Program-made: the position numbers and the translations under genes
Notes under the pieces: generated by a model
What the model saw: only the letters and a program-made list of their open reading frames with translations
Told to the model about the DNA's origin: nothing
Database searches by the model: none
Shown: piece by piece, positions 41,401 through 51,634 of the stretch
Position numbering within the stretch: position 1 is the stretch's first letter
How the letters are laid out: each line of letters begins with the position of its first letter
Assembly: GCA_030068145.1 (NCBI GenBank)
Contig: JAPJBO010000170.1
Span: forward strand, 247,696 to 311,695
Length of the DNA stretch: 64,000 nucleotides
Direction: 5' to 3'
Source of the DNA: Diplonema papillatum
Lineage: Eukaryota > Euglenozoa > Diplonemea > Diplonemida > Diplonemidae

Positions 41401-42045
41401 CTGCTGGTTTCGTACGCTTACGTAGAAAGCGCACGAAACCTCCTCCCCGCTGGCATTTTGCAGCATGTGCACGCACCGGTAGATAATACCGGCCTCGTTG
41501 CGACACTGCTGGGCCAAAGTCTTGCCCTCCTTTCCAGCAGCCAGCTTGATTTTCTTGCAAGCCTCGTCGGCGGTGGCGAACGTCTCGCCCACCCCCACAT
41601 CTTCTACCACTAGTTCCATGAGTACTCTCTCTTCTTTTTGTTTGATCCTGATGGGATTGGCGCTATTGTTGATTGGTTGGTTGATTGAGGTGCCGCGTTT
41701 CCGCAATCTTGTCGATCCTTAGTGAGGACCTCACAGACCAAAGTCTGGGTTGTTCTCCATGATGCCTTTGAGGAGTCTATCGCGAGAAAAGGGCGAAAAA
41801 AACGAACGGGACAACGAGGTTCTCAGCTCACGGGAAGACGGGCAAGAATTTCCAAGGCACAAACTTGAAAGCAGAGCAAAGTTCATACGGCAGTGGATAG
41901 CACAGAGCCATTGTCCATCGTCCAAAATGTGCATGCCAATGTCAACATGCATCAGGTGGTCTGACGGTCGTGGGTTCGAGTCCTGCGCCTGGTACTTTTT
42001 GAGCGACGAATCCTGCACCTGGCACTTTTTGAGGCACTGAATGGG
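38462..42045 (-). mobile_element. Second MULE transposon with ~140-bp terminal repeats containing a tRNA T-arm-like motif
   Basis: Left end CCCATTCGGTGCCTCAAAAA (38462) and right end TTTTTGAGGCACTGAATGGG (42045) begin inverted repeats of ~140 bp (about 85% identical). Each contains a tRNA T-arm-like stretch (GACTCGAACTCACGACC left, inverse on the right) and the block TTTTGGACGATGGACAATGG. Inside is a transposase gene (39184-41619). The subterminal block at 38708-38860 is ~95% identical over ~90 bp to that of the MULE at 34120. The left end was the insertion site of that MULE. I could not establish a target-site duplication, because both flanks are other repeat arrays. Confidence 0.7.
39184..41619 (-). 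CDS. MULE-family transposase with SWIM and zinc knuckle
   Basis: Transposase of 811 residues from ATG 41619 (the frame is open to a TTG at 41706). Same order as the neighbour at 35131: an N-terminal Cys/His module (YRC...C...WKC...EHTC), catalytic SADGAF (Asp near 210), a GNEGW..F element, LMTDRRTG (Asp near 273), SWIM finger CTC...CVH (about 508-528), CCHC knuckle CTRCGGEGHNRLGC (about 618-632) and a C-terminal Cys cluster (CEECDRSYCPGC). The catalytic domains are clearly homologous but diverged, so these are sister families. It lacks the long acidic LDDPLP repeat, having a single LDDPF-like segment, and carries a triple six-residue repeat (RFAVAN) just before the SWIM finger. The frame is intact. 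Confidence 0.85.
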   Translation of the reverse strand: MELVVEDVGVGETFATADEACKKIKLAAGKEGKTLAQQCRNEAGIIYRCVHMLQNASGEEVSCAFYVSVRNQQGGSWKCVEAHEHTCQTVGQACTKGMAKVVANEMRQLISEKKVTASIVASAFRSKFDIQVSNKIARVAIQQVEDDLFGTVDEAYAQVADFLQHLKEKNPGTDAYVHRTSDGRFHHAYLALSCCKEAFRMLQPSLLSADGAFLKGEMRGHLLALVAVDPASRVLPLAVAVFPDMHEGNEGWRSFIQSVRRSFDLDGKSLMTDRRTGLDRVIAEEVPGVTHLHCVTHIQDNLKSKFKTSKFKPHLKALSRAQNEELFEVAQEALKTQFPDEAAGVLDYLLPSSHQWADAHLPASARRALAKLPYDLHRSSNASESFNASLLQARKVHILSLMDKYRGKVSEFFLKNAPPQPDPGVQANVVIRSGGTVLEVPQQHVTNNAKDARKLSAQETGTTPRGGRMFEVRDQLGYRFAVANRFAVANRFAVANEPNSEENTQLGKFTCTCARSRLVRIPCVHICRVLMAFTPPQNPVALVGPELRHGGYVLAYSRGVVPLERSVWRRDTTLPPARDTAPRRRGHVEARRESSGAAAVAATEGQPATRARQTRTAVKCTRCGGEGHNRLGCRAQDSEALDQPVDAARSDSRSGPRVAVPAPRKPAAKKAAPKASPNTATSAAAGGGGLDAPAQAAVNVARNPPQAPAAFDAPDFDEPHPSHHTDLSACLDDPFLIPPTQPSSMSSGKRTTPPQCPCGESLVRRTSGPWTCDRLGSCLTNPKKRKLVTVESAIRSWFCEECDRSYCPGCV

Positions 42046-42110
42046 GGCTGGTGCTCATTACAGCACGGTTTTGTTAGATTTGCCCATTACAGCACGGTCT
42101 TCCTTAGATT

Positions 42111-43939
42111 GGGCTAATTCCCATTATAGAACTGTTTTTAACTTTTTGCCCATTATAGAACAGTCGCTAACTTTGTGCCCATTATAGAACTGTTTTTAAC
42201 TTTTTGCCCATTCTCGATAACTGTGTGCCCATTATAGAACATTCCGCTAACTTTTTGCCCATTATAGAACATTGCTAAATCGTCACTTCTAGGACTCGAT
42301 ACCCCAACCTCCAGGCTGCCAAAATCTTGGGTCTAAGTTTTGGTTCCCAACTCGGGTCCAGGTTTGGTCCAAGTTTTGGGTCAGGTTTTGGGCTCAAGTT
42401 TCGGTCCACGCGGGCCCGGTCTGAAGTCTGGGCCTAATTACTGGTAGCGCCAGGCCAGTAACCTGGTAACCAGACTGGTCCTGGACCTGGATTATGTCAT
42501 CATGCCACGGAAAAGCCTCGAACAGACCGGGCGGTCGGCTCAGAGTCAGACTGCTGTCAGGCTGCGTGCAGTCTGGTAGTGTTAGTCTGGCCTCTGGCAG
42601 CTGACGCTTGAAGTTGAACTGGTTGCCGTCTATTGATGACCAACCCAAGTTTGGGGGACCCAAGTTTGGGACCCAAGTTTGGAACCCAAGTTTGGGAACC
42701 CAAGTTTGGAACCCAAGTTTGGAACCCAAGTTTGGAACCCAAGTTTGGAACCCAAGTTTGGGACCCAAGTTTGGGACCCAAGTTTGGGACCCAAGTTTGG
42801 AACCCAAGTTTGGAACCCAAGTTTGGGACCCAAGTTTGGAACCCAAGTTCGGGACCCAAGTTTGGGAACCCAAGTTTGGGACCCAAGTTTGGGACCCAAG
42901 TTTGGGACCCAAGTTTGGGACCCAAGTTTGGGACCCAAGTTTGGGACCCAAGTTTGGGACCCAAGTTTGGGACCCAAGTTTGGGACCCAAGTTTGGGACC
43001 CAAGTTTGGGACCCAAGTTTGGGACCCAAGTTTGGGACCCAAGTTTGGGACCCAAGTTTGGGACCCAAGTTTGGGACCCAAGTTTGGGACCCAAGTTTGG
43101 GACCCAAGTTTGGGACCCAAGTTTGGGACCCAAGTTTGGGTCCCAAGTCTGGAACCCAAGTTTTGGGCACAACCTCAGGAAACCGTACTGTTTTGGTATT
43201 TCACCCCATTCTTGAATGGATTTCATAGGCTCGTCACTTCCTGCTGCCGTTGTCAACAGCGTTGATGCCCAGTTGCAGAACCGACTCCTCCGCGTTGGTT
43301 GCAAGCATCTTCCTGCGAAAAACAGCTGATTCGAAGACTTGGCAACTCCTTCAGCCGACTTTCACCCAGCTTTTCTCGGACCCAAAACTTGGAGTCCAAG
43401 TTGGACCCAAAGTCGCGGCCAAGATTTGGACTAAATCCAACCATTGGACCCAAGTTTGGGAACAATGCTGGTCGCGACGGTCGAGACGTGAAAGCAAACA
43501 TCACGTACGAAGAGTAATAAACCCGTGTGCAGGTCTCTTCTGCCACGCCGGCGATGCAGAGTACCGCCTGCGTGCTAACACAAACTTGAACTTACTCTTG
43601 CCACGAGTCTTGGCAAACTTGGGTCCAAAGTTGGGAAAAGTAGGCACAAACTCAGGAAACCGTACTGTTCAAGTTTTGGACCAGATTTAGACCAAAACCC
43701 GTCCTGAAGTTTGTGGTATCGAGTCCCCGAAGTGACGATTTTTAGCGAATGTTCTATAATGGGCAAAAAGTTAGCGAATGTTCTATAATGGGCACAAAGT
43801 TATCGAGAATGGGCAAAAAGTTAAAAATAGTTCTATATTGGGCACAAAGTTAAGAACAGTTCTATAATGGGCAAAATGTTAAGAATAGTTCTATAATGGG
43901 CACAAAGTTAAGAAAATGTGCTATAATGGGAATTAGCCC
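42111..43939. mobile_element. Non-autonomous foldback element (ATAGAAC array type)
   Basis: Starts GGGCTAATTCCCATTATAG and ends, inverted, with CTATAATGGGAATTAGCCC. Exact 9-bp duplication CCTTAGATT at 42102-42110 and 43940-43948. Terminal arrays of ~25-bp units (AACTTTTTGCCCATTATAGA) occupy 42111-42260 and 43740-43939. The body has no transposase; it holds the 13-bp satellite at 42640-43170 and degenerate CCAAGTTTTGGGTC repeats on both sides. It is inserted in the ACAGCACGG-type array. Confidence 0.85.
42640..43170. repeat. 13-bp satellite CCCAAGTTTGGGA
   Basis: About 40 units with G/A variants (GGGA or GGAA). Since 13 bp is not a multiple of three and no stop falls in any frame, both strands read open as 13-residue peptide repeats (for example PKFGTQVWDPSLG). 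These long frames are by-products and not genes. Confidence 0.95.
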
Positions 43940-44559
43940 CCTTAGATTTGCCCATTCGGTGCCTCAAAAAGGGGGTAAACACCATTCGCACACTTTTTCA
44001 ACAATTCTTACCATTCTCACACGGTTGCAACAAATGCTACCATTCTCACACAGTCGCAACAAATGCTACCATTCTCACACAGTCGCAACAAATGCTACCA
44101 TTCTCACACAGTCGCAACAAATGCTACCATTCTCACACAGTCCAAACAATTTCTTACCATTCTCACACAGTCGCAACAAATGCTACCATTCTCACACAGT
44201 CCGAACAATTTCTTACCTTTCTCACACAGTCGCAACAAAATGCTACCATTCTCACACAGTCGCAACAAATGCTACCATTCTCACACAGTCGCGTGTACAC
44301 ACAAAATGATTAGAAAGCTACAGGGCAGTGTGAGGTTTAGCTACAAAAAGCTACAGCTAGCTACAGCGTAGCTTTTTGTAGCCTTTTGTAGCTCTTTTTT
44401 TTGGGGGGGGTTCCCAGCCCATTCAGGATACTTTTCGCCCCAATTTCTTCAGTTTCGAAGTTTTCTGGGCATATTTTGGGTTTTCCTGGCACCTGCTTTG
44501 CCCTGTGCACTGGGGCCCGCTGCAGTCTACCGAGCCTCAGTGAGGGTCGGTCACTCGGT

Positions 44560-45175
44560 GAGGCTGCAACCACGCAGGCGGCGAGGGTGATGCAGCAGAA
44601 GCCTGGGGCGCCAGAGTCACGACGGTTCCATGAAGCGAAGCCAATCAGGACCCCAACCGCAGAGCGAAGAGCGCTCGAGACAGTGTGGGCCCGTAGCCCC
44701 GGCTGGAGCTCTCATTGCACTCCAGAGCCCCGGGCTGAGTCAGGTATTTGGCCGGTACCACCACTTACCAACACTTGGGCAGATGCTGCAGTGTGGACTG
44801 CCGAAGCCACCGTTTAGACCAGTCACTCCCCGTCGGACGGGCCCCCCAAAAAGCCCCTCGGGCCTTCTGGGGATTCGCCACAAGAACGCACTCACCCGCC
44901 CTTTGGAAGATAGTGGAGACCATTATCAAAGACCGCCCCACGTTCCTCCATCGATGGACTCCTCAGTCCGGAGGCTTCCGGTAGGGAGAGGCACAGAGAA
45001 GCAGCTCTGCACCGTGACGGCGGCAATCAACCGGAAAAAAGGCCGATTCACATGCTGCTCGCCTTCGACCTGGCGCGCGCTTTCGACGGGCAGCACGCTC
45101 CCGGCAGGCGGGACTCCCGGGAAGAGCACGCCGCTCAGCACGAATCAACCCCGACTACTTTACGCGTATTCCCCG
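44560..45175 (+). pseudogene. Captured LINE reverse-transcriptase fragment inside a foldback MULE
   Basis: In broken frames the segment reads as part of a non-LTR RT: an upstream helix with AAINRKK, then motif A as LLAFDLARAFDGQH. It continues with short in-frame scraps up to FPG. Stops and shifts prevent function. A second copy sits in the middle element at about 46035-46645, ~95% identical apart from a 40-bp deletion. The reading resembles motif A of the LINEs in this window but is not the same sequence. Pack-MULEs are known to carry host gene pieces; here the cargo is a retroelement piece. Confidence 0.6.
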
Positions 45176-45450
45176 GGTGAGACTTGACACATTGCAATTC
45201 AAGTCACTTTGGCCCTTTGGAACGTTCGGGGTCTTATAATCTTAGAATTTGAGTGGCGTCGGTTCAAACCCGCCTCTCTGGTCTTTGGTATTTGTTGCGA
45301 CTGTGTGAGAATGGTAGCATTTGTTGCGACTGTGTGAGAATGGTAACATTTGTCGGAGCTTGTGTGAGAATGGTAAAATTTGTTGCGACCGTGTGAGAAT
45401 GGTAAGGTTTGTTGAAACTTGTGTGAGAACGGTAAAAATTTGTTTTTTTG

Positions 45451-48328
45451 GGGGTTAACACCATTCTCACACTTTTTCAACAATTCTTACCATTCTCACA
45501 CGGTTGCAACAAATGCTACCATTCTCACACAGTCGCAACAAATGCTACCATTCTCACACAGTCGCAACAAATGCTACCATTCTCACACAGTCGCAACAAA
45601 TGCTACCATTCTCACACAGTCCAAACAATTTCTTACCATTCTCACACAGTCGCAACAAATGCTACCATTCTCACACAGTCCAAACAATTTCTTACCATTC
45701 TCACACAGTCGCAACAAAATGCTACCATTCTCACACAGTCGCAACAAATGCTACCATTCTCACACAGTCGCGTGTACACACAAAATGATTAGAAAGCTAC
45801 AGGGCAGTGTGAGGTTTAGCTACAAGAAGCTATAGCTAGCTACAGCGTAGCTTTTGTAGCCTTTTGTAGCCTTTTGTAGCTCTTTTTTTGGGGGGGGTTC
45901 CCAGCCCATTCAGGATACTTTTCGCCCCAAAGTTCTTCAGTTTCGAAGTTTTCTGGGCATATTTTGGCGTGTTTCCTGGCACCTGCTTGCCCTGTTCACT
46001 GAGGCCTCACTGCCGGGCCCGCTGCAGCCTACCGAGCCTCAGTGAGGGTCGGTGAGGCTGCAACCACGCAGGCGGCGAGGGTGATGCAGCAGGGAAGCCT
46101 GGGGCGCCAGAGTCACGACGGTTCCATGAAGCGAAGCCAATCAGGACCCCAACCGCAGAGCGAAGAGCGCTCGAGACAGTGTGGGCCCGGAGCCCCGGCT
46201 GGAGCTCTCATTGCACTCCAGAGCCCCGGGCTGAGTCAGGTATTTGGCCGGTACCACCACTTACCAACACTTGGGCAGATGCTGCAGTGTGGACTGCCGA
46301 AGCCACCGTTTAGACCAGTCACTCCCCGTCGGACGGGGCCCCCCAAAAAGCCTCTCGGGGCCTCCTGGGGATTCGCCACAAGAACGCACTCACCCACCCT
46401 TTGGAAGATAGTGGAGACCATTCCTCAGTCCGGAGGCTTCCGGGTAGGGAGAGGCACAGAGAAGCAGCTCCACCGTGACGGCGGCAATCAACCGGAAAAA
46501 AGGCCGATTCACATGCTGCTCGCCTTCGACCTGGCGCGCGCTTTCGACGGGCAGCACGCTTCCGGCAGGCGGGACTCCCGGGAAGAGCACGCCGCTCAGC
46601 ACGAATCAACCCCGACTACTTTACGCGTATTCCCCGGGTGAGAATGCCCAAACTTGACACATTGCAATTCAAGTCACTTTGGCCCTTTGGAAAGTTTGGG
46701 GTCTTATAATCTTAGGATTTGAGTGGCGTCGGTTCAAACCCGCCTCTCTGGTCTTTGGTATTTGTTGCGACTGTGTGAGAATGGTAGCGGGACAATTCCC
46801 ATTATAGTACACTTCCTTATGTTTGTGCCCATTCTCGAACACTATTTAACTTTTTGCCCATTCTCGAACACTCGCTAACTTTTTGCCCATTCTCGAACAC
46901 TTTTTAACTTTTTGCCCATTCTCGGTAACTTTGTGCCCATTCTCGAACACTATTTAACTTTTTGCCCATTCTCGAACATTCCAGTTTTTGTGATGAAAAT
47001 GTCACTTCCCCGAGACATTTGCCTCAAGTTTTACCGCGAGAACAGCTGCGTTCACTGATTCGAAGACGGTACCCTTGCTAACTTCAGGCCGCAGCCTCTT
47101 CGGCATCTACACTCGGGTTCTTGGTTGCTTCAAGCTCTTCTACACGTGACGGTGGTGTGCGAGCTACCCCGTTTAAAAACCCGGCACAGACTTCACTGAG
47201 TTTGCTCGTCTTGCTTGCAAATTGTGCGGCGGCCATTGAGTGACCTTAGTTCACTGACCTACACCAGGAGAAGCAGCTTGCAAACTTTGCAGCAAAGTGA
47301 TTCAAAAAGTTTGACCGAAATTTTTTGGGTCAAAAAATTTCGGTCAATTTTTGGGTCAAAAATTTAGGACAAAATTTTGGGTCAAATTTTTTGGTCGAAA
47401 ATTCGGGGTCCAATTTTTTTGGTCAACTTTTTTTCAGAGTTGAAGTGGCAGCGGTTCTCCTGCGGGCTCCTGCCATGCGCCCTGGCGGCTCGCCGGCAAT
47501 TCCAGTCTCTCTCTCAGCCTGCCAGCCTGCGGCAGGGAGGACAAGATCCAGTCAGCTCCTGATTATTTTCAGACGACTGGCACTTTTTCTTTGCAGCTTC
47601 TACTGTAAGAGTAGCATCACTCAAATCTTGATTGGCCCGCTCCTCCTCTGGAGTCATTCGTGACGTCGCGCCCGTCGCTGGTTACTACTCGTGGTAAAAC
47701 AGTGGCTCTGATTCTGAAGAGGTTTCGGCACAGAATTTGGAAGCGCTACAAGTAGAACGGGCTGGTCACTCGCGCATACCTGAATTATGCACGAATCTGT
47801 GTGCACAATACCTTTAGAAAACCGTTTACCCGTAGTCTGCGGTGTCAGTGACCCAGTGCGCAACCAGGATACCGAGCCGAGACGCAGCAGGCAACCACAA
47901 TGCTGGCACCTTGTTCGAGGAACGGATCCGACGGAAATCGGAATCGGAAATGGCGAACCCAAAAATGGCTGGGATTTTTTGGATGTATGGGTGGTGAGTT
48001 CGAATCCCACCCTGGGCAATTTTCAATGTTCGAGAATGGGCAAAAAGTTAGGCGACTGTTCGAGAATGGGCAAAAAGTTAAAAAGTGTTCGAGAATGGGC
48101 AAAAAGTTAGCGAGTGTTCGAGAATGGGCAAAAAGTTAAATTGTGTTCGAGAATGGGAATTAGCCCAATGGTAGCATTTGTTGCGACTGTGTGAGAATGG
48201 TAACATTTGTTGGAGCTTGTGTGAGAATGGTAAAATTTGTTGCGACCGTGTGAGAATGGTAAGGTTTGTTGAAACTTGTGTGAGAATGGTAAAAATTTGT
48301 TTTTTTGTGTGAGAATGGTATTTGCCCC
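45451..48328. mobile_element. Non-autonomous foldback MULE, middle level of the nest
   Basis: Starts GGGGTTAACACCATTCTCAC and ends with GAGAATGGTATTTGCCCC. Exact 9-bp duplication GTTTTTTTG at 45442-45450 and 48329-48337. The left array (45451-45780) and body (45780-46760) repeat those of the outer element at ~95% identity, so the element inserted into the right array of a sister copy. Its own right array is interrupted by the 46789-48166 element. Confidence 0.85.
46789..48166. mobile_element. Non-autonomous foldback element (CTCGAACA array type), inner level of the nest
   Basis: Starts GGGACAATTCCCATTATAG and ends with GAATGGGAATTAGCCC. Exact 9-bp duplication AATGGTAGC at 46780-46788 and 48167-48175. 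Terminal arrays of ~24-bp units (AACTTTTTGCCCATTCTCGA) lie at 46789-46980 and 48030-48166. The 1,378-bp element has no transposase; the body contains AATTTTTTGGGTCAAAA repeats (47300-47430) and a T-arm-like GAGTTCGAATCCCACC at about 47995. Confidence 0.88.
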
Positions 48329-49387
48329 GTTTTTTTGTGTGAGAATGGTATTTGCCCCCTCAAAAAGTGTCACTTGCGGGATTGGCTGTTTTTGAACCCG
48401 AAAAAGTGTCACATGCAGGACTCGAACTCACGACCTTCAGACCTTCCTCTGCGTTGTGACGGTGACATCCACATTTTGGACGATGGACAATGGGCTGTCA
48501 CCGGGCATAGCTGTCAGCCACATTGTGGCCCACTTGACCACAAAGTAGCCACAACCTTGTGGCTACCTTTGTGGTCAGGTGGACACCTTCAGTCTGTCAG
48601 AAGTTCAGATGAGGTTGACGGGTTTTAGGGCCAGCTTTTGGGCCAGCTGCTACGCCGTTTCTGGCTGAAATTCTGCTGAACCACGTCGCCGGCCAAGACT
48701 GAGAAGAAAATGGCCACCCGAATGATGAGAGTCCGAATCTGCTACCCGTATCCATTAGTCAGTGTGACTGTCAAGTTTTGGGTCTGGATCCGAGCTTAGG
48801 GTTTAGGTTCAAGTTTTGGGTTCTCAATTTGGTTCCCGGTTTTGGCACCATTTGGGTCCAAGTTTTGGGTCCTTCAAGTTGCGGCCCCTTCGCCAGGCTG
48901 ACGTTGCACGCATTTTCTGCGGAGCAAAACCCCTCGCCATTTTCACCGCCCCCTGCCAGCTTCGACCATACCTTTTCTTTGCAGCTTTCTAGTATCATTC
49001 AAATCGGACTGGCTGCTGTGGTACTTTACCGCTCTCTGCAGCGGTCTCGAGGTCGCTGGTTCTGAAGAGGCTATCGGACAGAAATCGTAAGAAGAAGTGG
49101 AAGTTGTACTACAGAACTGTAGAACGGGTCTGTCACCCGCGCGAAGTGAATTATGCACGAATCTGTGTGCATAATTCCTACTACTACCGGGACAAGCGGG
49201 TCGGCCGCGGGACCACCGAACGGTGAACGTGCAAGCAACATGGACGGACGGCGCCTTGCACCCAGCGGAAGCGCGACGCGCGACGCGACGACGAGCAAGC
49301 AGGGGGAAGCGCCCACAAGAAGCCGAGGACGCAGCAGCCGCCTGCGAACGAGAAGCAGGTGGCCGCCCACGAACCCACTGTTACCCA

Positions 49388-49428
49388 GCTCGTCTCCGCG
49401 GCTCCGAAGCGGAGCCGCGGAGACGAGC
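49388..49428. repeat. Perfect 19-bp-stem hairpin
   Basis: Arms 49388-49406 (GCTCGTCTCCGCGGCTCCG) and 49410-49428 are exact reverse complements with loop AAG. It lies in the interior of the split element; no T-run follows. Confidence 0.85.
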
Positions 49429-50020
49429 AGGTGAAACAAAACACAGGGGAGTCGAGATCTCGCCGCGGGGACAGTGGGAGAAAAGGAAGTGCGCCGAATC
49501 ATCTGGTGGTTCCTCGAGCTCGTCGTCAAACTGCACATCGGGACGTGAAGCGCGCACCGGAGACAAACAGTACGCGGGGCAGTAAGCGACCGAAGCACGA
49601 CACGACGCGTGCAAAGAGGTAGTCTGTTGCGGCTTGTGCAGTCTTCACAGGCATCGTCACAGATTGTTGCTGCATATCAAGTTCAACCTACTACTACAGA
49701 GGTTTACCGCCAATGAGTGCCGCACCAGGATAGGTGTAGCAGCTCCGTCCAAAAACCCCATCTGAAGTTGTGTCCGCCAGTCGGTTTGTGACTACTTTGT
49801 GCCACAAAACGAGCCAAGGATTGTGGCTACTTTATGGTTAGATGGCCAAAAATGCGGCTGACAGCTATGCCCAGTGACAGCCCATTGTCCGTCGTCCAAA
49901 ATGTGGGTGTCACAGTCACAATGCAGCGGAAGGTCTGAAGGTCGTGAGTTCGAGTCCTGCATGTGGCACTTTTTCGGGGACGAACCCTGCAAGTGACACT
50001 TTTTGAGGCACCGAATGGGC

Positions 50021-51398
50021 GGGACAATTCCCATTATAGTACACTTCCTTATGTTTGTGCCCATTCTCGAACACTATTTAACTTTTTGCCCATTCTCGAA
50101 CACTTTTTAACTTTTTGCCCATTCTCGAACACTTTTTAACTTTTTGCCCATTCTCGGTAACTTTGTGCCCATTCTCGAACACTATTTAACTTTTTGCCCA
50201 TTCTCGAACATTCCAGTTTTTGTGGTGAAAATGTCACTTCCCCGAGACATTTGCCTCAAGTTTCACCGCGAGAACAACAGCTGCGTTCACTGATTCGAAG
50301 ACGGTACCCTTGCTAACTTCAGGCCGCAGCCTCTTCGGCATCTACACTCGGGTTCTTGGTTGCCTCAAGCTCTTCTACACGTGACGGTGGTGTGCGAGCT
50401 ACCCCGTTTAAAAACCCGGCACAGACTTCACTGAGTTTGCTCGTCTTGCTTGCAAATTGCGCGGCGGCCATTGAGTGACCTTAGTTCCAGCTTGCAAACT
50501 TTGCAGCAAAGTGATTCAAAAAAATTGACCGAAATTTTTTGGGTCAAAAAATTTCGGTCAAAAATTCGGGGTCCAATTTTTTGGTCAATTTTTTTTCAGA
50601 GTTGAAGTGGCACTGGCAGCGGTTACACTTGGCACATGGCTGCATGATGGCAGGAGAAATGGCTCCTGCCATGCGCCCTGGCGGCTCGCCGGCAATTCCA
50701 GTCTCTCTCTCAGCCTGCCAGCCTGCGGCAGGGAGGACAAGATCCAGTCACCATCCGCCAGCTCCTGATTATTTTCAGACGACTGGCACTTTTTCTTTGC
50801 AGCTTCTACTGTAGGAGTAGCATCACTCAAATCTTGATTGGCTGCGGCGTTACTTACCGCTCTGAGTCTCCCGCTCCTCCTCTGCAGTCATTCGTGACGT
50901 CGCGCCCGTCGCTGGTTACTACTCGTGGTAAAACAGTGGTTCTGATTCTAAAGAGGTTTCGGCACAGAATTAGCAAGCGCTACAAGTAGACGGGCTGGTC
51001 ACTCGCGCATACCTGAATTATGCACGAATCTGTGTGCACAATGCCTTTAGAAAACCGTTTACCCGTAGTCTGCGGTGTCAATGACCCAGTGTGCAACCAG
51101 GATACCGAGCCGGACGCAGCAGCCAACCACAATGCTGGCACTTTGCTCGAGGAACGCATCCGACGGAAATCGGAATCGGAAATGGCGAACCCAAAAATGG
51201 CTGGGATTTTTTGGATGTATGGGTGGTGAGTTCGAATCCCACCCTGGGCAATTTTCAATGTTCGAGAATGGGCAAAAAGTTAGGCGACTGTTCGAGAATG
51301 GGCAAAAAGTTAAAAAGTGTTCGAGAATGGGCAAAAAGTTAGCGAGTGTTCGAGAATGGGCAAAAAGTTAAATTGTGTTCGAGAATGGGAATTAGCCC
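50021..51398. mobile_element. Non-autonomous foldback element, second copy of the CTCGAACA type
   Basis: Starts GGGACAATTCCCATTATAG and ends AATGGGAATTAGCCC. Duplication CCGAATGGGC (10 bp) at 50011-50020 and 51399-51408. Same length (1,378 bp) and near-identical arrays to the 46789 copy, but with compensating indels in the body (it contains CATGATGGCAGGAGAAATGG, absent there). It is inserted at the reverse complement of the CCCATTCGG site used by the autonomous MULE at 34120. Confidence 0.85.
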
Positions 51399-51634
51399 CC
51401 GAATGGGCAAATCTAAGAAAACCGTGCTGTAATGGGCACTCGAAAACACCGAATGGGCAAATCTAAGAAAACCGTGCTGTAATGGGCAAATCTAACAAAA
51501 CCGTGCTGTATGGGCAAATCTAAGAAAACCGTGCTGTAATGGGCACTCGAAAACACCGAATGGGCAAATCTAAGAACGACCGTGCTGTAATGGGCAAATC
51601 TAACAAAACCGTGCTGTAATGGGCACCAGCTCCC
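51399..51634 (-). repeat. CCATT-type array, ACAGCACGG variant (right arm)
   Basis: Seven or so ~30-bp units (AAAACCGTGCTGTAATGGGC with AAATCTAAG spacers, some with ACTCGAAAACACCGAATGGGC) end in GTAATGGGCACCAGCTCCC. Inverse of the arrays at 33994 and 42045. It may be the right arm of the outermost composite element, but no target duplication links the arms. Confidence 0.7.

Larger units (their letters stand above)
43972..48358. mobile_element. Non-autonomous foldback MULE, outer level of the nest
   Basis: Starts GGGGTAAACACCATTCGCAC and ends with GTGAGAATGGTATTTGCCCC. Exact 9-bp duplication CTCAAAAAG at 43963-43971 and 48359-48367. Terminal arrays have the ACCATTCTCACAC core of the autonomous MULE at 34120, so it is probably mobilised by that transposase. 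The body (44320-45290) carries a reverse-transcriptase-derived fragment and a T-arm-like GGTTCAAACCCGCC. Its right array is interrupted by the next element (45451-48328). Confidence 0.85.
43951..50019. mobile_element. Non-autonomous relative of the second MULE, split by later insertions
   Basis: Left terminus CCCATTCGGTGCCTCAAAAAG (43951-43971) and right terminus CTTTTTGAGGCACCGAATGGG (49999-50019) match the ends of the MULE at 38462-42045, including the T-arm-like TTCGAGTCCTGCATG (about 49950) and the TTTGGACGATGGACAATGG block (48470, 49890). The element is interrupted by the nested unit 43972-48358; removing it leaves ~1.67 kb. The interior (48620-49800) encodes no transposase. It contains a 19-bp perfect hairpin (49388-49428) and short GC-rich frames. 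Confidence 0.75.

Noticed and set aside
42557-43304. Long open frames on both strands (up to ~258 codons) with PKLGSQTWVPNLG-like repeats
   Set aside because: They come from a 13-bp satellite that lacks stops in every frame; no codon bias or start context.
49153-49622. Small GC-rich frames that might be a gene inside the split element
   Set aside because: Overlap a perfect hairpin, no domain, competing frames on both strands of similar length.
33994-51634. One giant element bounded by the ACAGCACGG arrays
   Set aside because: The outer ends are inverted and similar, but the 9-bp flanks (33985-33993 and 51635-51643) do not match, and a second left arm at 42045 competes. Left as unresolved arms.
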